DNA of 36,339 nucleotides from Candidatus Woesearchaeota archaeon (GTDB taxonomy: Archaea; Nanobdellota; Nanobdellia; SCGC-AAA011-G17; GW2011-AR18): positions 1-36,339 of the forward strand of contig JACPCE010000005.1 in NCBI GenBank assembly GCA_016179945.1, read 5' to 3'. The notes beneath the pieces were generated by a model. The model searched no databases and had not been told where the DNA came from. It saw only the letters and a list, made by a program, of their open reading frames with translations. The number at the start of each line of letters is the position of its first letter. Position 1 is the stretch's first letter. Both the position numbers and the translations under genes were made by a program. Below are positions 21,830-29,482 of this stretch, piece after piece.

Positions 21830-23617
21830 TTATTTAGAATATCCGCCTTTCTGTAGATTCCATAGTTTTTTGTAAAGTCCAGGTTTATTTATCAGCTGTT
21901 GATGGGTGTCTACCTCAACAACCCTTCCATTGTCCACAACAACAATAAAATCTGCTTTCATAACAGTAGATAATCTATGTGCAATTATAATTGAAGTTCT
22001 TTCTTTCATTAAATCTTCCAAGTCTTTTTGAATTTCATGCTCTGTTTCAGAATCTAATGAAGATGTGGCCTCATCCAAAACTAAAACTTTTTTATCAGCT
22101 AAAATTGCCCTTGCAATAGATACTCTTTGTTTTTCTCCGCCTGACAATTTTATTCCCCTCTCACCGACAATTGTTTTCTCTTTATTTGGAAATTTATTTA
22201 TTATTTTATCAAGCTGCGCAAATTTAATTGCTTCAAATACTTCTGTTTTTGTAGCACTAGGTCTTGAAAACAAAATATTATTATAAATTGTATCATCAAA
22301 TAAAACACATTCTTGCGGAACAATGCTTAATTCAGATCTTAATGACTCTTGCATAAATTTATTAATGTTTTTTCCATCAATTAGTATTTCACCACTATCA
22401 ACATCATATAACCTATAAAGTAATTTTATTATTGTTGATTTTCCTGCTCCAGAAGGCCCAACCAAAGCTATTTTCTTTTTCTCAGGAATTACCAAATTAA
22501 AGTTTTTCAAAATGTTTCTGTTTTTGTAGCTAAAGTTTACATTTTTAAATTCTATTTTTCCATGTTTAATCTTTAATTCTTCTGCATTTGAAAGATCTTT
22601 AATATCATTTTCAATTTTAGCATAAGCATACAATGAATGAAAATCAGACATTGCCCTGTAAAAATTCCTTATACCATAAACAAAACCCCATAAAGGAGCC
22701 ATTAGATTTAAGTAAACTGTATAGATAAACACTAAAGTACCAAGTTCTATTTCATTATTCAAGAATTTAACCATTGGGAAATAAATCAATAGAATAGTTC
22801 CTATGGAAATAATAAATGCCTGTCCAGATTCAAGCCATCTGGTATATTGCCAGAATCTGAGAATGCTTTCTTTTGTAATATTCCCGATTTTTGCAAATCT
22901 TCTCTTAATGAAATTTTCCTTTCCAAAATATTTAATAGATTCTATGTTTGTAAATGTATCGCTTATGTTGGCCTTTTCAAAATCTTCTGCATCATTAAAT
23001 TTTATACTAGCCTCTTGCTGAAAATAATTAATAAAGACACTATAAAGTATAAATGCTAAAATTACAAAAACAACAATCAAAGCACTTACAAAATCAAAAT
23101 AAATAATAGAGCCAAAACTTACAACTAACTGAAAGAACAAAGGTGAAAAATTAAATACAATTAAATCTGTTAAGCTCTCAATTGAATGGCTGCCCCTAAT
23201 CAGCCTGGAGATTAAAGACCCAGTCTTATGTGAAGTATAAAAATTATGAGATAAATGCAAAATATGATTGAAAAATTTAATCTTTAGATCTAAAATTAAA
23301 TTGCCCTCAAGTTTATTTATGAAATGCAGATTTAACCATTTGCCCAAGACCCTAATTAATGAAACTATAATAAACATTATTGCAACAAATGTTAGAATTT
23401 TGATGAATGGTTCTAATTGTAATGTTCTATTTGATAAATCTGTAGCCCTGTCTATAAGTAATTTAAATAAGAATTTTTCAGCAACAGAAGTAGCTTCAAC
23501 TATTAAAATTAGCAATAAAACTATAAAAAAATATGCTTTGTATTTTTTTGCAAAATTAAAATACAGCTTAAGATTATATAAATAATCTATTTTATCAGAT
23601 TTTTTGTGGTTTGCCAT
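21830..23617 (-). CDS. ABC exporter, fused permease-ATPase half-transporter
   Basis: 595 residues. An N-terminal six-span membrane domain (about 25-320) is followed by one ATPase domain. ATPase motifs: Walker A GPSGAGKST (387-395), Q-loop Gln435 in VPQECVLF, signature LSGGEKQR (491-498), Walker B VLVLDEATSSLD (511-522) and the H-loop IIIAHRLST at about 545-553. The coupling segments (FYTSHKTGSLISRLI, IESIKYFGKE) are typical of the MsbA/ABCB-type exporter group. It would act as a homodimer. Substrates of this group include lipids, peptides and drugs, and nothing here narrows that. The HEAT-repeat gene follows 28 bases on and may be in the same transcript. Confidence 0.92.
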   Translation of the reverse strand: MANHKKSDKIDYLYNLKLYFNFAKKYKAYFFIVLLLILIVEATSVAEKFLFKLLIDRATDLSNRTLQLEPFIKILTFVAIMFIIVSLIRVLGKWLNLHFINKLEGNLILDLKIKFFNHILHLSHNFYTSHKTGSLISRLIRGSHSIESLTDLIVFNFSPLFFQLVVSFGSIIYFDFVSALIVVFVILAFILYSVFINYFQQEASIKFNDAEDFEKANISDTFTNIESIKYFGKENFIKRRFAKIGNITKESILRFWQYTRWLESGQAFIISIGTILLIYFPMVKFLNNEIELGTLVFIYTVYLNLMAPLWGFVYGIRNFYRAMSDFHSLYAYAKIENDIKDLSNAEELKIKHGKIEFKNVNFSYKNRNILKNFNLVIPEKKKIALVGPSGAGKSTIIKLLYRLYDVDSGEILIDGKNINKFMQESLRSELSIVPQECVLFDDTIYNNILFSRPSATKTEVFEAIKFAQLDKIINKFPNKEKTIVGERGIKLSGGEKQRVSIARAILADKKVLVLDEATSSLDSETEHEIQKDLEDLMKERTSIIIAHRLSTVMKADFIVVVDNGRVVEVDTHQQLINKPGLYKKLWNLQKGGYSK

Positions 23618-23662
23618 ATTAGGAATATATTTATATAGTTAAATAACCATAATTCTATACGG

Positions 23663-23770
23663 ATGCCTCAACACGATATAATGTACAGTCAGTATTTGCC
23701 TAAAAAGCCATACAAACGTCTATCTTCTGATGAAATTATTGATTATGAAGATGATAAAATTGAAAATTAA
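23663..23770 (+). CDS. Small hypothetical protein, 35 aa
   Basis: ATG at 23663 to TAA at 23768-23770. The product starts MPQHDIMYSQYLPKKPYKRL and ends with an acidic tail (SSDEIIDYEDDKIEN). A TATA-like TTTATATAGT lies about 25-30 bases upstream, fitting a leaderless start, and codon composition matches neighbouring genes. There is no homolog I can name. It stands alone between the ABC exporter, which is divergent, and the GINS gene. Confidence 0.45.
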   Translation: MPQHDIMYSQYLPKKPYKRLSSDEIIDYEDDKIEN

Positions 23771-23850
23771 TGCTTTATTTAAGTGTTTCTAATTCTAATA
23801 TATTTTTGACAATATAAACATTTAAATTTATAAAATTAATTACTTATTTT

Positions 23851-24444
23851 ATGCCAGATGATAGTATAATAACATATGAAAAATTGTATGAAGTTTTAAG
23901 ATTGGAAAAATACAAAAAAGAGCTACAAAAATTAGATTTAGACTTCTATAAAAAAGTTATAAATTATCTTGAAGAAAAAAAGTCAATACTTAAATCCCAG
24001 GAAAGCAAAGATAGTGTTTTTGCGTCTCAAAGTATATCTAAAACAAAAAGACAGCTTGAGAATACAAAAATGATTCTTAAAGAGCTGTATGAAAGAAGAG
24101 AAGGAAAAATCATACAAATGGCATTGTTTAGTTCAAGAACAAGTGAAAAATCAGAGGAAACAGACGCCCTAATAGACGAAGAGCTAAGTTTCTATAAATC
24201 CTTAGTTAATATATTTGGTAAATATAAATTAGGAATATTGGAAAATATACTTAACAATAAAATGCCTTTAATAGATAAAAAGGAAGAAAAAAAGAGCAAG
24301 ACTTTAAAGTTTCTGCATCCAATTCCTCAATTTATAGGGGATGACATGCAGGTATATGGTCCTTTTGAACAAGAAGATATAGCAGTCATACCTAATAGGG
24401 TTTCTGAGATCTTAATAAAGAATAATAAAGCCGAAGAACTTTAA
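23851..24444 (+). CDS. GINS complex subunit, archaeal Gins15/51 type
   Basis: 197 residues. The A domain comes first: YEKLYEVLRLEKYKKELQKL, then DLDFYKKVINYLEEKKS and the conserved QLENTKMILKELYERREGKI. The small beta-rich B domain is at the C-terminus: LHPIPQFIGDDMQVYGPFEQEDIAVIPNRVSEILIKNNKAEEL. That A-then-B order marks the Sld5/Psf1-like Gins51 (Gins15) branch. GINS activates the MCM helicase at replication forks; many archaea form a homotetramer from one such subunit. No primase gene is adjacent. A frame on the opposite strand (24392-24655) runs under its last codons. Confidence 0.9.
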   Translation: MPDDSIITYEKLYEVLRLEKYKKELQKLDLDFYKKVINYLEEKKSILKSQESKDSVFASQSISKTKRQLENTKMILKELYERREGKIIQMALFSSRTSEKSEETDALIDEELSFYKSLVNIFGKYKLGILENILNNKMPLIDKKEEKKSKTLKFLHPIPQFIGDDMQVYGPFEQEDIAVIPNRVSEILIKNNKAEEL

Positions 24445-24655
24445 AATATTCATAATGTAAAAATGTTGTTTTGATATCATTTCTAGGATATCTTTGATTT
24501 GTATAATAATTATCAATGCCTTTCTCAACTAATTTATTATGCATCCTGCCAATGGATTTAGTATGCAAACCTATTATAGTTAATATTTCTTTTCTTGTAA
24601 GTCCTTTATAATTTCTTAGAAATCATTTTTTCTTCTTGGAGAACTTATTTACCAT
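24392..24655 (-). pseudogene. Broken helix-turn-helix-like ORF antisense to the GINS 3' end
   Basis: ATG at 24653-24655 starts a frame (MVNKFSKKKK) stopped by TGA at 24623-24625. The same frame then stays open for 76 codons to TAG at 24392-24394. The segment YKGLTRKEILTIIGLHTKSI, then GRMHNKLVEKGI, looks like a helix-turn-helix with a following wing or helix. The last part runs antisense through the GINS C-terminus and is probably not real protein. A disabled DNA-binding gene or mobile-element remnant is likely. Apart from this ORF and the eL42 promoter, the gap 24445-24760 shows nothing. Confidence 0.4.
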
Positions 24656-24730
24656 AAAACGGCAATTAAACTTCCAAGATAAATGGTAACCTAATTACAA
24701 GATACTACAATAAATTTAGTCTTAAAAACC

Positions 24731-24738
24731 TTTATAAA
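24731..24738 (+). promoter_or_regulatory. TATA-like box for the eL42-eS27 operon
   Basis: TTTATAAA is centred about 26 bases before the ATG at 24761. It is preceded by purine-rich AAAACC, which could serve as a B recognition element. No Shine-Dalgarno lies before the ATG, so the mRNA is probably leaderless. Confidence 0.65.
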
Positions 24739-24760
24739 CCTATTATAATTTCGCAACCCT

Positions 24761-25075
24761 ATGAAATTACCTAAAATTACAAAACGTTATTGTCCAAAAT
24801 GCAAAAAAGCCACAGAGCATAAAATAGAGTTGTATAAAAGTGGAAGCAAAAGAAGTTCACTAACACATGGTTCAATAGAGAGAGCTAAAAGAAGAGGACA
24901 AGGAAGGGGTGTTGGAAATAAGGGAAAGTGGGGTAGCAAGCCCCCAATAACACAGTGGAAAAGAACAGGAGCAAAATCAAGCAAAAAATCAACGATTAAA
25001 TATACTTGTAAGGTATGCAATAAATCAACACAACAAAATCAAGGATTTAGGGCTAAGAAACTGGAGTTCAAATGA
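24761..25075 (+). CDS. rpl44e: Large-subunit ribosomal protein eL42 (L44e)
   Basis: 104 residues. It is a zinc-binding protein near the ribosomal E site. The N-terminal KRYCPKCKKATEHKIE (Cys11, Cys14) and C-terminal YTCKVCNKS supply four cysteines for zinc. Between them is the basic GSKRSSLTHGSIERAKRR, GRGVGNKGKWGSKPP region and the KRTGAKSSKK stretch typical of archaeal L44e. Its stop overlaps the eS27 start by 4 bases. The pair, together with aIF2-alpha and Nop10 slightly downstream, is a widely conserved archaeal gene neighbourhood. Confidence 0.97.
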   Translation: MKLPKITKRYCPKCKKATEHKIELYKSGSKRSSLTHGSIERAKRRGQGRGVGNKGKWGSKPPITQWKRTGAKSSKKSTIKYTCKVCNKSTQQNQGFRAKKLEFK

Positions 25076-25257
25076 AATTAAGAAAAGAATCAAAAACAAA
25101 CTTCGTAAGAATAAGGTGTAATAAATGCAAGAACGAGCAAAATTTATATAGTACGATATCGACAAAAGTTTATTGCCTGGTTTGCAACGAATTGCTTGCA
25201 GAGCCCACAGGCGGGAAAAGCAGAATACATGCAAAAGCACTAGAAAACTTAAATTAA
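25072..25257 (+). CDS. rps27e: Small-subunit ribosomal protein eS27
   Basis: 61 residues, the usual archaeal size. A single zinc-ribbon is formed by RCNKCKNEQ (Cys16, Cys19) and YCLVCNELL (Cys35, Cys38), followed by EPTGGKSRI, the conserved C-terminal loop. It is translated from an ATG overlapping the eL42 stop (ATGA), so the two are coupled. The convergent gene at 25319 follows 61 bases later. Confidence 0.97.
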   Translation: MKLRKESKTNFVRIRCNKCKNEQNLYSTISTKVYCLVCNELLAEPTGGKSRIHAKALENLN

Positions 25258-25318
25258 TTTTTATATTCTTTTAACAATGATTTAGCTTTACTTAATAAAT
25301 TAATTAACTTTTTTTTAC

Positions 25319-25570
25319 TTAATTCTGGATCCAAGTAAAAAAAAGGTCCAATATTTGTTTATCAAGGTAATTTTCAGGTGAGTTATCTTCAGGAGTCAAA
25401 ACTTTCTCAAATTCAAACTGAAACAATCTTAGGTTTTCTATGTCTTTTTTAATTGGTTTCTTTAATATTTTTCCTAATTCTTGAATAAAATATTCTAAAA
25501 CCTTAATATAAAAATCATTATCAAAATTAAGATTCTTCAAATATTCTAAAACTTCTTCTTTTTTTATCAT
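25319..25570 (-). CDS. Small hypothetical helical protein, 83 aa
   Basis: The start is taken at ATG 25570 (MIKKEEVLEYLKNLNF). The frame is open to an ATG at 25609, but that would read through the shared promoter: a TATA-like TTTATATATTT sits about 26 bases before 25570 on this strand. The product is acidic and helical, ends LDLFFTWIQN and has no signal peptide. I do not recognise it. It is divergent from the aIF2-alpha gene. Confidence 0.65.
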   Translation of the reverse strand: MIKKEEVLEYLKNLNFDNDFYIKVLEYFIQELGKILKKPIKKDIENLRLFQFEFEKVLTPEDNSPENYLDKQILDLFFTWIQN

Positions 25571-25622
25571 AATCACACAATAAGAACGACAAATATATAA
25601 ATATTCCACTTGTTCTAATTGT

Positions 25623-26396
25623 ATGTTGTATAAAAAACAAGGAAGGCCAGAGGTAGGAGATGTAGTTATTTGTACAGTTAAGAGAATATTATATCACTCC
25701 ATTTTTGTTAGTATAGATGAATATAATAATTTAGAGGGAATGGTTCATATTTCTGAAATTGCACCTGGAAGAATTAGAAATTTAAGAGATTATGTAATTG
25801 AAGGAAAGAGAATTGTTTGTAAGGTTCTTAATATCAATTTACAAGGCAATATAGACTTATCATTAAGAAGGGTTCCTTTGACTTTAGGCATTAGCAAAAT
25901 AAATGATTACAAACAAGAAGAAAAAGCAGAGAAATTATTAGAGCAAGTTGGAAAAGAAGTTAAATTAGACCTAAAAAAAATATATGATGAAATTGGTTAC
26001 AAGGCAATAGAGAAATATGGTGGTTTATATCCCTTCTTGCAAGCAATAGTTGATAAGGGAAAAAATATAATAGATGAATTAAAACCAAACACAAAACTTG
26101 GAGATTTAATTTTTAAAACTGTAAAAGATAAGATAAAGCCTATAGAAGTAAGTGTAAGTGGAATAATTAATCTAAGAAGTTTTAATGGAAATGGAATTGA
26201 GGATGTAAAAAACATATTGTTAAAATCAAAAGAATTTAATGTTAAAGTAAGTTATCTTGGAGCTCCAAAATATAAACTTGAGATTATCTCAAAAGATTAT
26301 AAAACAGCTGAGAATTCATTAAAAGGTTTTATAGATTCAGTAACAAGCATGGCTAAAAATCTTAATTGTGAATTTAATTTTGTAAAGAATGACTGA
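25623..26396 (+). CDS. eif2a: Translation initiation factor aIF2, alpha subunit
   Basis: 257 residues, the standard archaeal length. With the beta and gamma subunits it delivers Met-tRNAi to the small ribosomal subunit. An N-terminal S1/OB domain (about 8-85) has VGDVVICTVKRI, EGMVHISEIAPGRIRNLRDY and GNIDLSLRRV. In eukaryotes the regulatory Ser51 lies in the corresponding loop; here that loop reads SEIAPGRIRN. A helical domain follows and then the alpha-beta C-terminal domain (KPIEVSVSGIINLRSF ... APKYKLEIISKDY). It overlaps nop10 by 8 bases. Confidence 0.96.
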   Translation: MLYKKQGRPEVGDVVICTVKRILYHSIFVSIDEYNNLEGMVHISEIAPGRIRNLRDYVIEGKRIVCKVLNINLQGNIDLSLRRVPLTLGISKINDYKQEEKAEKLLEQVGKEVKLDLKKIYDEIGYKAIEKYGGLYPFLQAIVDKGKNIIDELKPNTKLGDLIFKTVKDKIKPIEVSVSGIINLRSFNGNGIEDVKNILLKSKEFNVKVSYLGAPKYKLEIISKDYKTAENSLKGFIDSVTSMAKNLNCEFNFVKND

Positions 26397-26553
26397 AGAA
26401 ATACTTCAATGTGAAATTTGTAAAAAATACACTTTAGAGAAATTCTGCGAGTGTAGCGGTAAATGTTTGTCTCCTAAACCAGCAAAATTTAGTCCTGAAG
26501 ATAAATATGGTTATTATCGTCTTTCTTACAAGAAAAAAAGCCAAAATTTATAA
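26389..26553 (+). CDS. nop10: H/ACA ribonucleoprotein protein Nop10
   Basis: 54 residues, the normal archaeal size. Nop10 joins Cbf5, L7Ae and Gar1 in RNA-guided pseudouridylation. An N-terminal zinc region (CEICKKYTLEKFCECSGKC; Cys8, Cys11, Cys20, Cys22, Cys26) is followed by the hallmark PAKFSPEDKYGYYRLSYKKK, which wraps Cbf5. The second cysteine pair is C-x-C with a further Cys at 26 instead of the usual C-x-x-C, an odd variation. The ATG overlaps the aIF2-alpha stop by 8 bases. It lies between aIF2-alpha and PAC2, exactly as in many archaea. Confidence 0.93.
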   Translation: MTEEILQCEICKKYTLEKFCECSGKCLSPKPAKFSPEDKYGYYRLSYKKKSQNL

Positions 26554-26575
26554 ATTCAATAAGAATATATTTAGT

Positions 26576-27349
26576 ATGGACAAAAAATGGATAATTAAAA
26601 GATTAAAAAATATTAAATTTAATAAACCAATAATGATAGAAGGATTGCCTGGTATGGGCAATGTTGCAAAAATAACAGTAGATTTTATTATAGAAAGCCT
26701 AAAAGCATCTAAAGTTTATGAAATATCCTCTTATGATTTTCCAAATTGTGTTTTCATTAATGATCGTGGAATTGTTGAGCTTCCAAAAGTTGAAATATAC
26801 TATAAAAAAATCAAAGGCAGAGATTTATTCTTTGTATCAGGTGATATGCAGCCTGTAAATGAAGAAGGTTGTTATGAGTTTTGTGATAAACTATTAGATT
26901 TTTTCCAGCAATTTCAAGGTACAGAAATAATAACCTTGGGTGGCATAGGTTTGGAGGAAATGCCTAAAGCCCCAAAAGTTTATTGTACAGGTACAGATAA
27001 AAAAACAATATCTAGATTTACTTCTGATGGAATTAAAAGTGCAGAAGGTGTTGTAGGTCCAATAATTGGTGTCAGCGGCTTGCTGATGGGTCTTGCTAAA
27101 ATGAGAGAAATGAAAGGTACAGTTCTACTAGTAGAGACCCTAGGAATACCAACTTATTTAGGGGTTAAAGAAGCACGTGAATTACTCAAAGTATTAAACA
27201 AACATCTTAAACTTGGATTGAATATGAAGGAGTTAAATAAAGAAGTAAAAATAATAGAGTCTGAAGTAAATGAGAAATTAAGCAAATTTATTGCACATGA
27301 AGAAAAAAGAGTTAAATTTAAGAAAGAAATTACAAATTACATAGGTTGA
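26576..27349 (+). CDS. PAC2-family (proteasome assembly chaperone-like) protein
   Basis: 257 residues from ATG at 26576. An earlier in-frame ATG at 26507 would overlap nop10, while a TATA-like TTTATAAA lies about 26 bases before 26576. The family signature is IMIEGLPGMGNVAKITVDFI near the N-terminus. TLGGIGLEEMPKAPKVYCTG and SAEGVVGPIIGVSGLLMGLA follow in the middle. Eukaryotic PAC2 helps assemble the proteasome core; the archaeal role is not settled. It follows aIF2-alpha and nop10 in the conserved neighbourhood and overlaps the frame of the next gene. Confidence 0.9.
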   Translation: MDKKWIIKRLKNIKFNKPIMIEGLPGMGNVAKITVDFIIESLKASKVYEISSYDFPNCVFINDRGIVELPKVEIYYKKIKGRDLFFVSGDMQPVNEEGCYEFCDKLLDFFQQFQGTEIITLGGIGLEEMPKAPKVYCTGTDKKTISRFTSDGIKSAEGVVGPIIGVSGLLMGLAKMREMKGTVLLVETLGIPTYLGVKEARELLKVLNKHLKLGLNMKELNKEVKIIESEVNEKLSKFIAHEEKRVKFKKEITNYIG

Positions 27350-27362
27350 ATTATTTTATAAA

Positions 27363-27367
27363 AGAGG
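27363..27367 (+). promoter_or_regulatory. Shine-Dalgarno deciding the phosphorylase start
   Basis: AGAGG lies 5 bases before ATG 27373. It supports that ATG over the upstream in-frame TTG at 27346. Confidence 0.65.
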
Positions 27368-27372
27368 AATTA

Positions 27373-28125
27373 ATGTCATATCCAAATTTTCAAGGAAAGC
27401 ATTTAGAACAAGCACTTTTTAACCCAGAGGATTTTGTTAATTGGAGAAATTACCTAAAGAAAAATTATAAAAATGCTCCGAAGAAGTATATTATAATTTA
27501 TTATCCGAAAATCCTAAATAACTTTAAGAGAAAATACAAAACAAAGAAAATAAAGCTTTATAGACTTATTACTATTTATCAATATAAAGCCGTTGGAGTA
27601 ATTTGCATGACTGGAATTGGTTCTGCACATGCTACAGTAGTATTTGAAGAATTAATAGCATTAGGCGGTAAGGAATTTTTTAATATTGGTTCTGCTGGAG
27701 GTCTAAAAGATTTTGGTGTTTTTCTATGTGATAAAGCAATTAGGGATGAAGGAACAAGTTATCATTATATTGCCCATGAAAAATTTGCTTATCCTGATAA
27801 AGAGTTAACAGAAAGATTTGAAAAAATTTTGCTTAAAAATAACATTTTATTTCAAAAAGCAGCATCATGGACTATAGACGCACCCTATAGAGAAACAAAG
27901 GCAGAGATTCAAAGATATAAAAAAGAAGGCATATCAACTGTTGAGATGGAAGCATCAGCTCTATTTACAGTTGCAAAAATCAGAAAAGTAAAAATTGCTT
28001 CTGCTTTTGTTGTTTCTGATCTTCTAGATAATGATAAATGGAATCCACAATTTGATGCAAAGCATGTAAATAAAAAAATCAATAAATTGTTTGATCTAGC
28101 ATTAGAATGTTTATTAAAAAATTAA
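27373..28125 (+). CDS. Nucleoside phosphorylase (PNP/uridine phosphorylase family)
   Basis: 250 residues from the ATG with an upstream AGAGG. These enzymes split nucleosides with phosphate into base and ribose-1-phosphate for salvage. Family motifs: VICMTGIGSAHATVVFEELI, FFNIGSAGGLKD (phosphate/ribose loop), IRDEGTSYHY, and VEMEASALFTVAK with its ribose-binding Met-Glu. ASAFVVSDLL follows, with the acidic residue that contacts the base in purine-type enzymes. Uridine phosphorylase-like members share all of these, so base preference is open. The gene ends convergently with EndoQ, overlapping by 4 bases. Confidence 0.88.
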   Translation: MSYPNFQGKHLEQALFNPEDFVNWRNYLKKNYKNAPKKYIIIYYPKILNNFKRKYKTKKIKLYRLITIYQYKAVGVICMTGIGSAHATVVFEELIALGGKEFFNIGSAGGLKDFGVFLCDKAIRDEGTSYHYIAHEKFAYPDKELTERFEKILLKNNILFQKAASWTIDAPYRETKAEIQRYKKEGISTVEMEASALFTVAKIRKVKIASAFVVSDLLDNDKWNPQFDAKHVNKKINKLFDLALECLLKN

Positions 28126-29372
28126 AAATCACTCAAACTTTTTTGTTTCTTCACATAAATTTGTTTTTTATGTTCTTGGCTGGAATTTAATATGATAGCA
28201 CCGTAAATACCATCATAGCCTGGGTTTATTTTTAATTTGTTTTCTCTATTGAAAATTATAACATTAGCTAACTTTTCATCAACAACTTTTTTCAAATCTT
28301 CTAAAGAAACATTTAATAAAATATTATACTCATTTTCAAAATTCTTAATCAATAAATTATAAATTTCCCAAACTTTCTTAGAAGATAATAATTTTATGTT
28401 ATAAACAGAAGCAATTAATTCAGTTAACGGAATGACTTCATAAAATTTGGGAACATTTACAGGTTCTTTTCTGTCTGCTAATTGTTCAATTCTATAAGCT
28501 ACTCCAATAGTTAATGGTTTTTTGCAAACAGGGCAAATTCCTTTTAATTTCTTAGTTTCTTCAGGTTCTAAAACTACTCCGCAAGCCCTATGACCGTCAA
28601 CATGATATTTTCCATAAGAAGGATTTGCTTCTATAGTACCAGCAAGACCGTCTCCAGTTCTAATTGATTTTAATATTGATTCATAGCTTAAATTTTTTAT
28701 ATCAAAGATTGTAGATTCTCTTCCCAACCTCCATGGATGAGAAGAATGAGGATCAGAAAAAGAAACTAAATTATACTTGTCAAGTTTGGATATTCTACGA
28801 TTCATTTTAGGATCCGAAGATATCCCTGTTTCCAATGCATGTATGTATTTTGCTCTATCTTCAAAACATTCTTCTACAGAATCATATCCAGATTTTGAAC
28901 CAAAAATACTCATCCATGCGGTCCAAACATGAGCAGGTATAACTTCTATCCCAGGACTAATTGATCTTAACATATCTATAAATTCTATACTGCTCATTCC
29001 AAAAATAGGTCTTCCATCATAGTCTATTCTTCCTCTTTTTAGCAAAGCATCAGTAAATTGTACAACAATTTCTTTATTTGGAAATAAAACAACATGATGA
29101 ATTCTTCTTCCTTTTCCATTGTGAGTATAAGCTAAAGAAATTTCTGTCTGCCATATAAATGGAAATTTATTTTTAGTCCATAATATCCCATTTTCATCTT
29201 CTGTTAATTTAGAAGTTATCTCTTTAAACCATAATGGATGCTGCGCATCTCCTGTGCCCAAAACATCCAATCCTTTAATCCTTGCATTTTTTTCTAAGTC
29301 TTCAATAGTTGTAGTTTTACTACATGCTTGAGCATACCTTCCATGTATATGAAAATCACCTATTATTTGCAT
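28122..29372 (-). CDS. Endonuclease Q (EndoQ), PHP-family DNA repair nuclease
   Basis: 416 residues, as expected. EndoQ, known from Thermococcales and some bacteria, nicks DNA 5' to deaminated bases (uracil, hypoxanthine) and abasic sites. The PHP metal site begins DFHIHGRYA (Asp6, His8, His10), then GTGDAQHPLW, WQTEISL and RIHHVVLFP. The family block PAHVWTAWMSIFGSKSGYDS follows, then ALETGISSDP and SFSDPHSSHPWRLGRE. A zinc finger is formed by HRACGV and GICPVCKKPLTIGV. The C-terminal tail beyond about residue 370 is less conserved. Confidence 0.9.
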   Translation of the reverse strand: MQIIGDFHIHGRYAQACSKTTTIEDLEKNARIKGLDVLGTGDAQHPLWFKEITSKLTEDENGILWTKNKFPFIWQTEISLAYTHNGKGRRIHHVVLFPNKEIVVQFTDALLKRGRIDYDGRPIFGMSSIEFIDMLRSISPGIEVIPAHVWTAWMSIFGSKSGYDSVEECFEDRAKYIHALETGISSDPKMNRRISKLDKYNLVSFSDPHSSHPWRLGRESTIFDIKNLSYESILKSIRTGDGLAGTIEANPSYGKYHVDGHRACGVVLEPEETKKLKGICPVCKKPLTIGVAYRIEQLADRKEPVNVPKFYEVIPLTELIASVYNIKLLSSKKVWEIYNLLIKNFENEYNILLNVSLEDLKKVVDEKLANVIIFNRENKLKINPGYDGIYGAIILNSSQEHKKQIYVKKQKSLSDF

Positions 29373-29482
29373 GATTTATTAGAAGTTTATCAATTTTTAA
29401 TACTTACGAAAAATTGAGCTGTATAATAATATTAAATTTTCACAAAGAATATAATATTGTACAAAAATCCATTGCTTTAAAT

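Noticed and set aside
3709-24625. Three in-frame stops (TAG 3709, TGA 24623, TAA 21431) as evidence of recoding, editing or C-to-T damage
   Set aside because: Every stop codon is one C-to-T change from a sense codon, so that pattern carries no information. TAG is used as an ordinary terminator at 11034, no pyrrolysine or selenocysteine machinery is seen, and the three differ in type.
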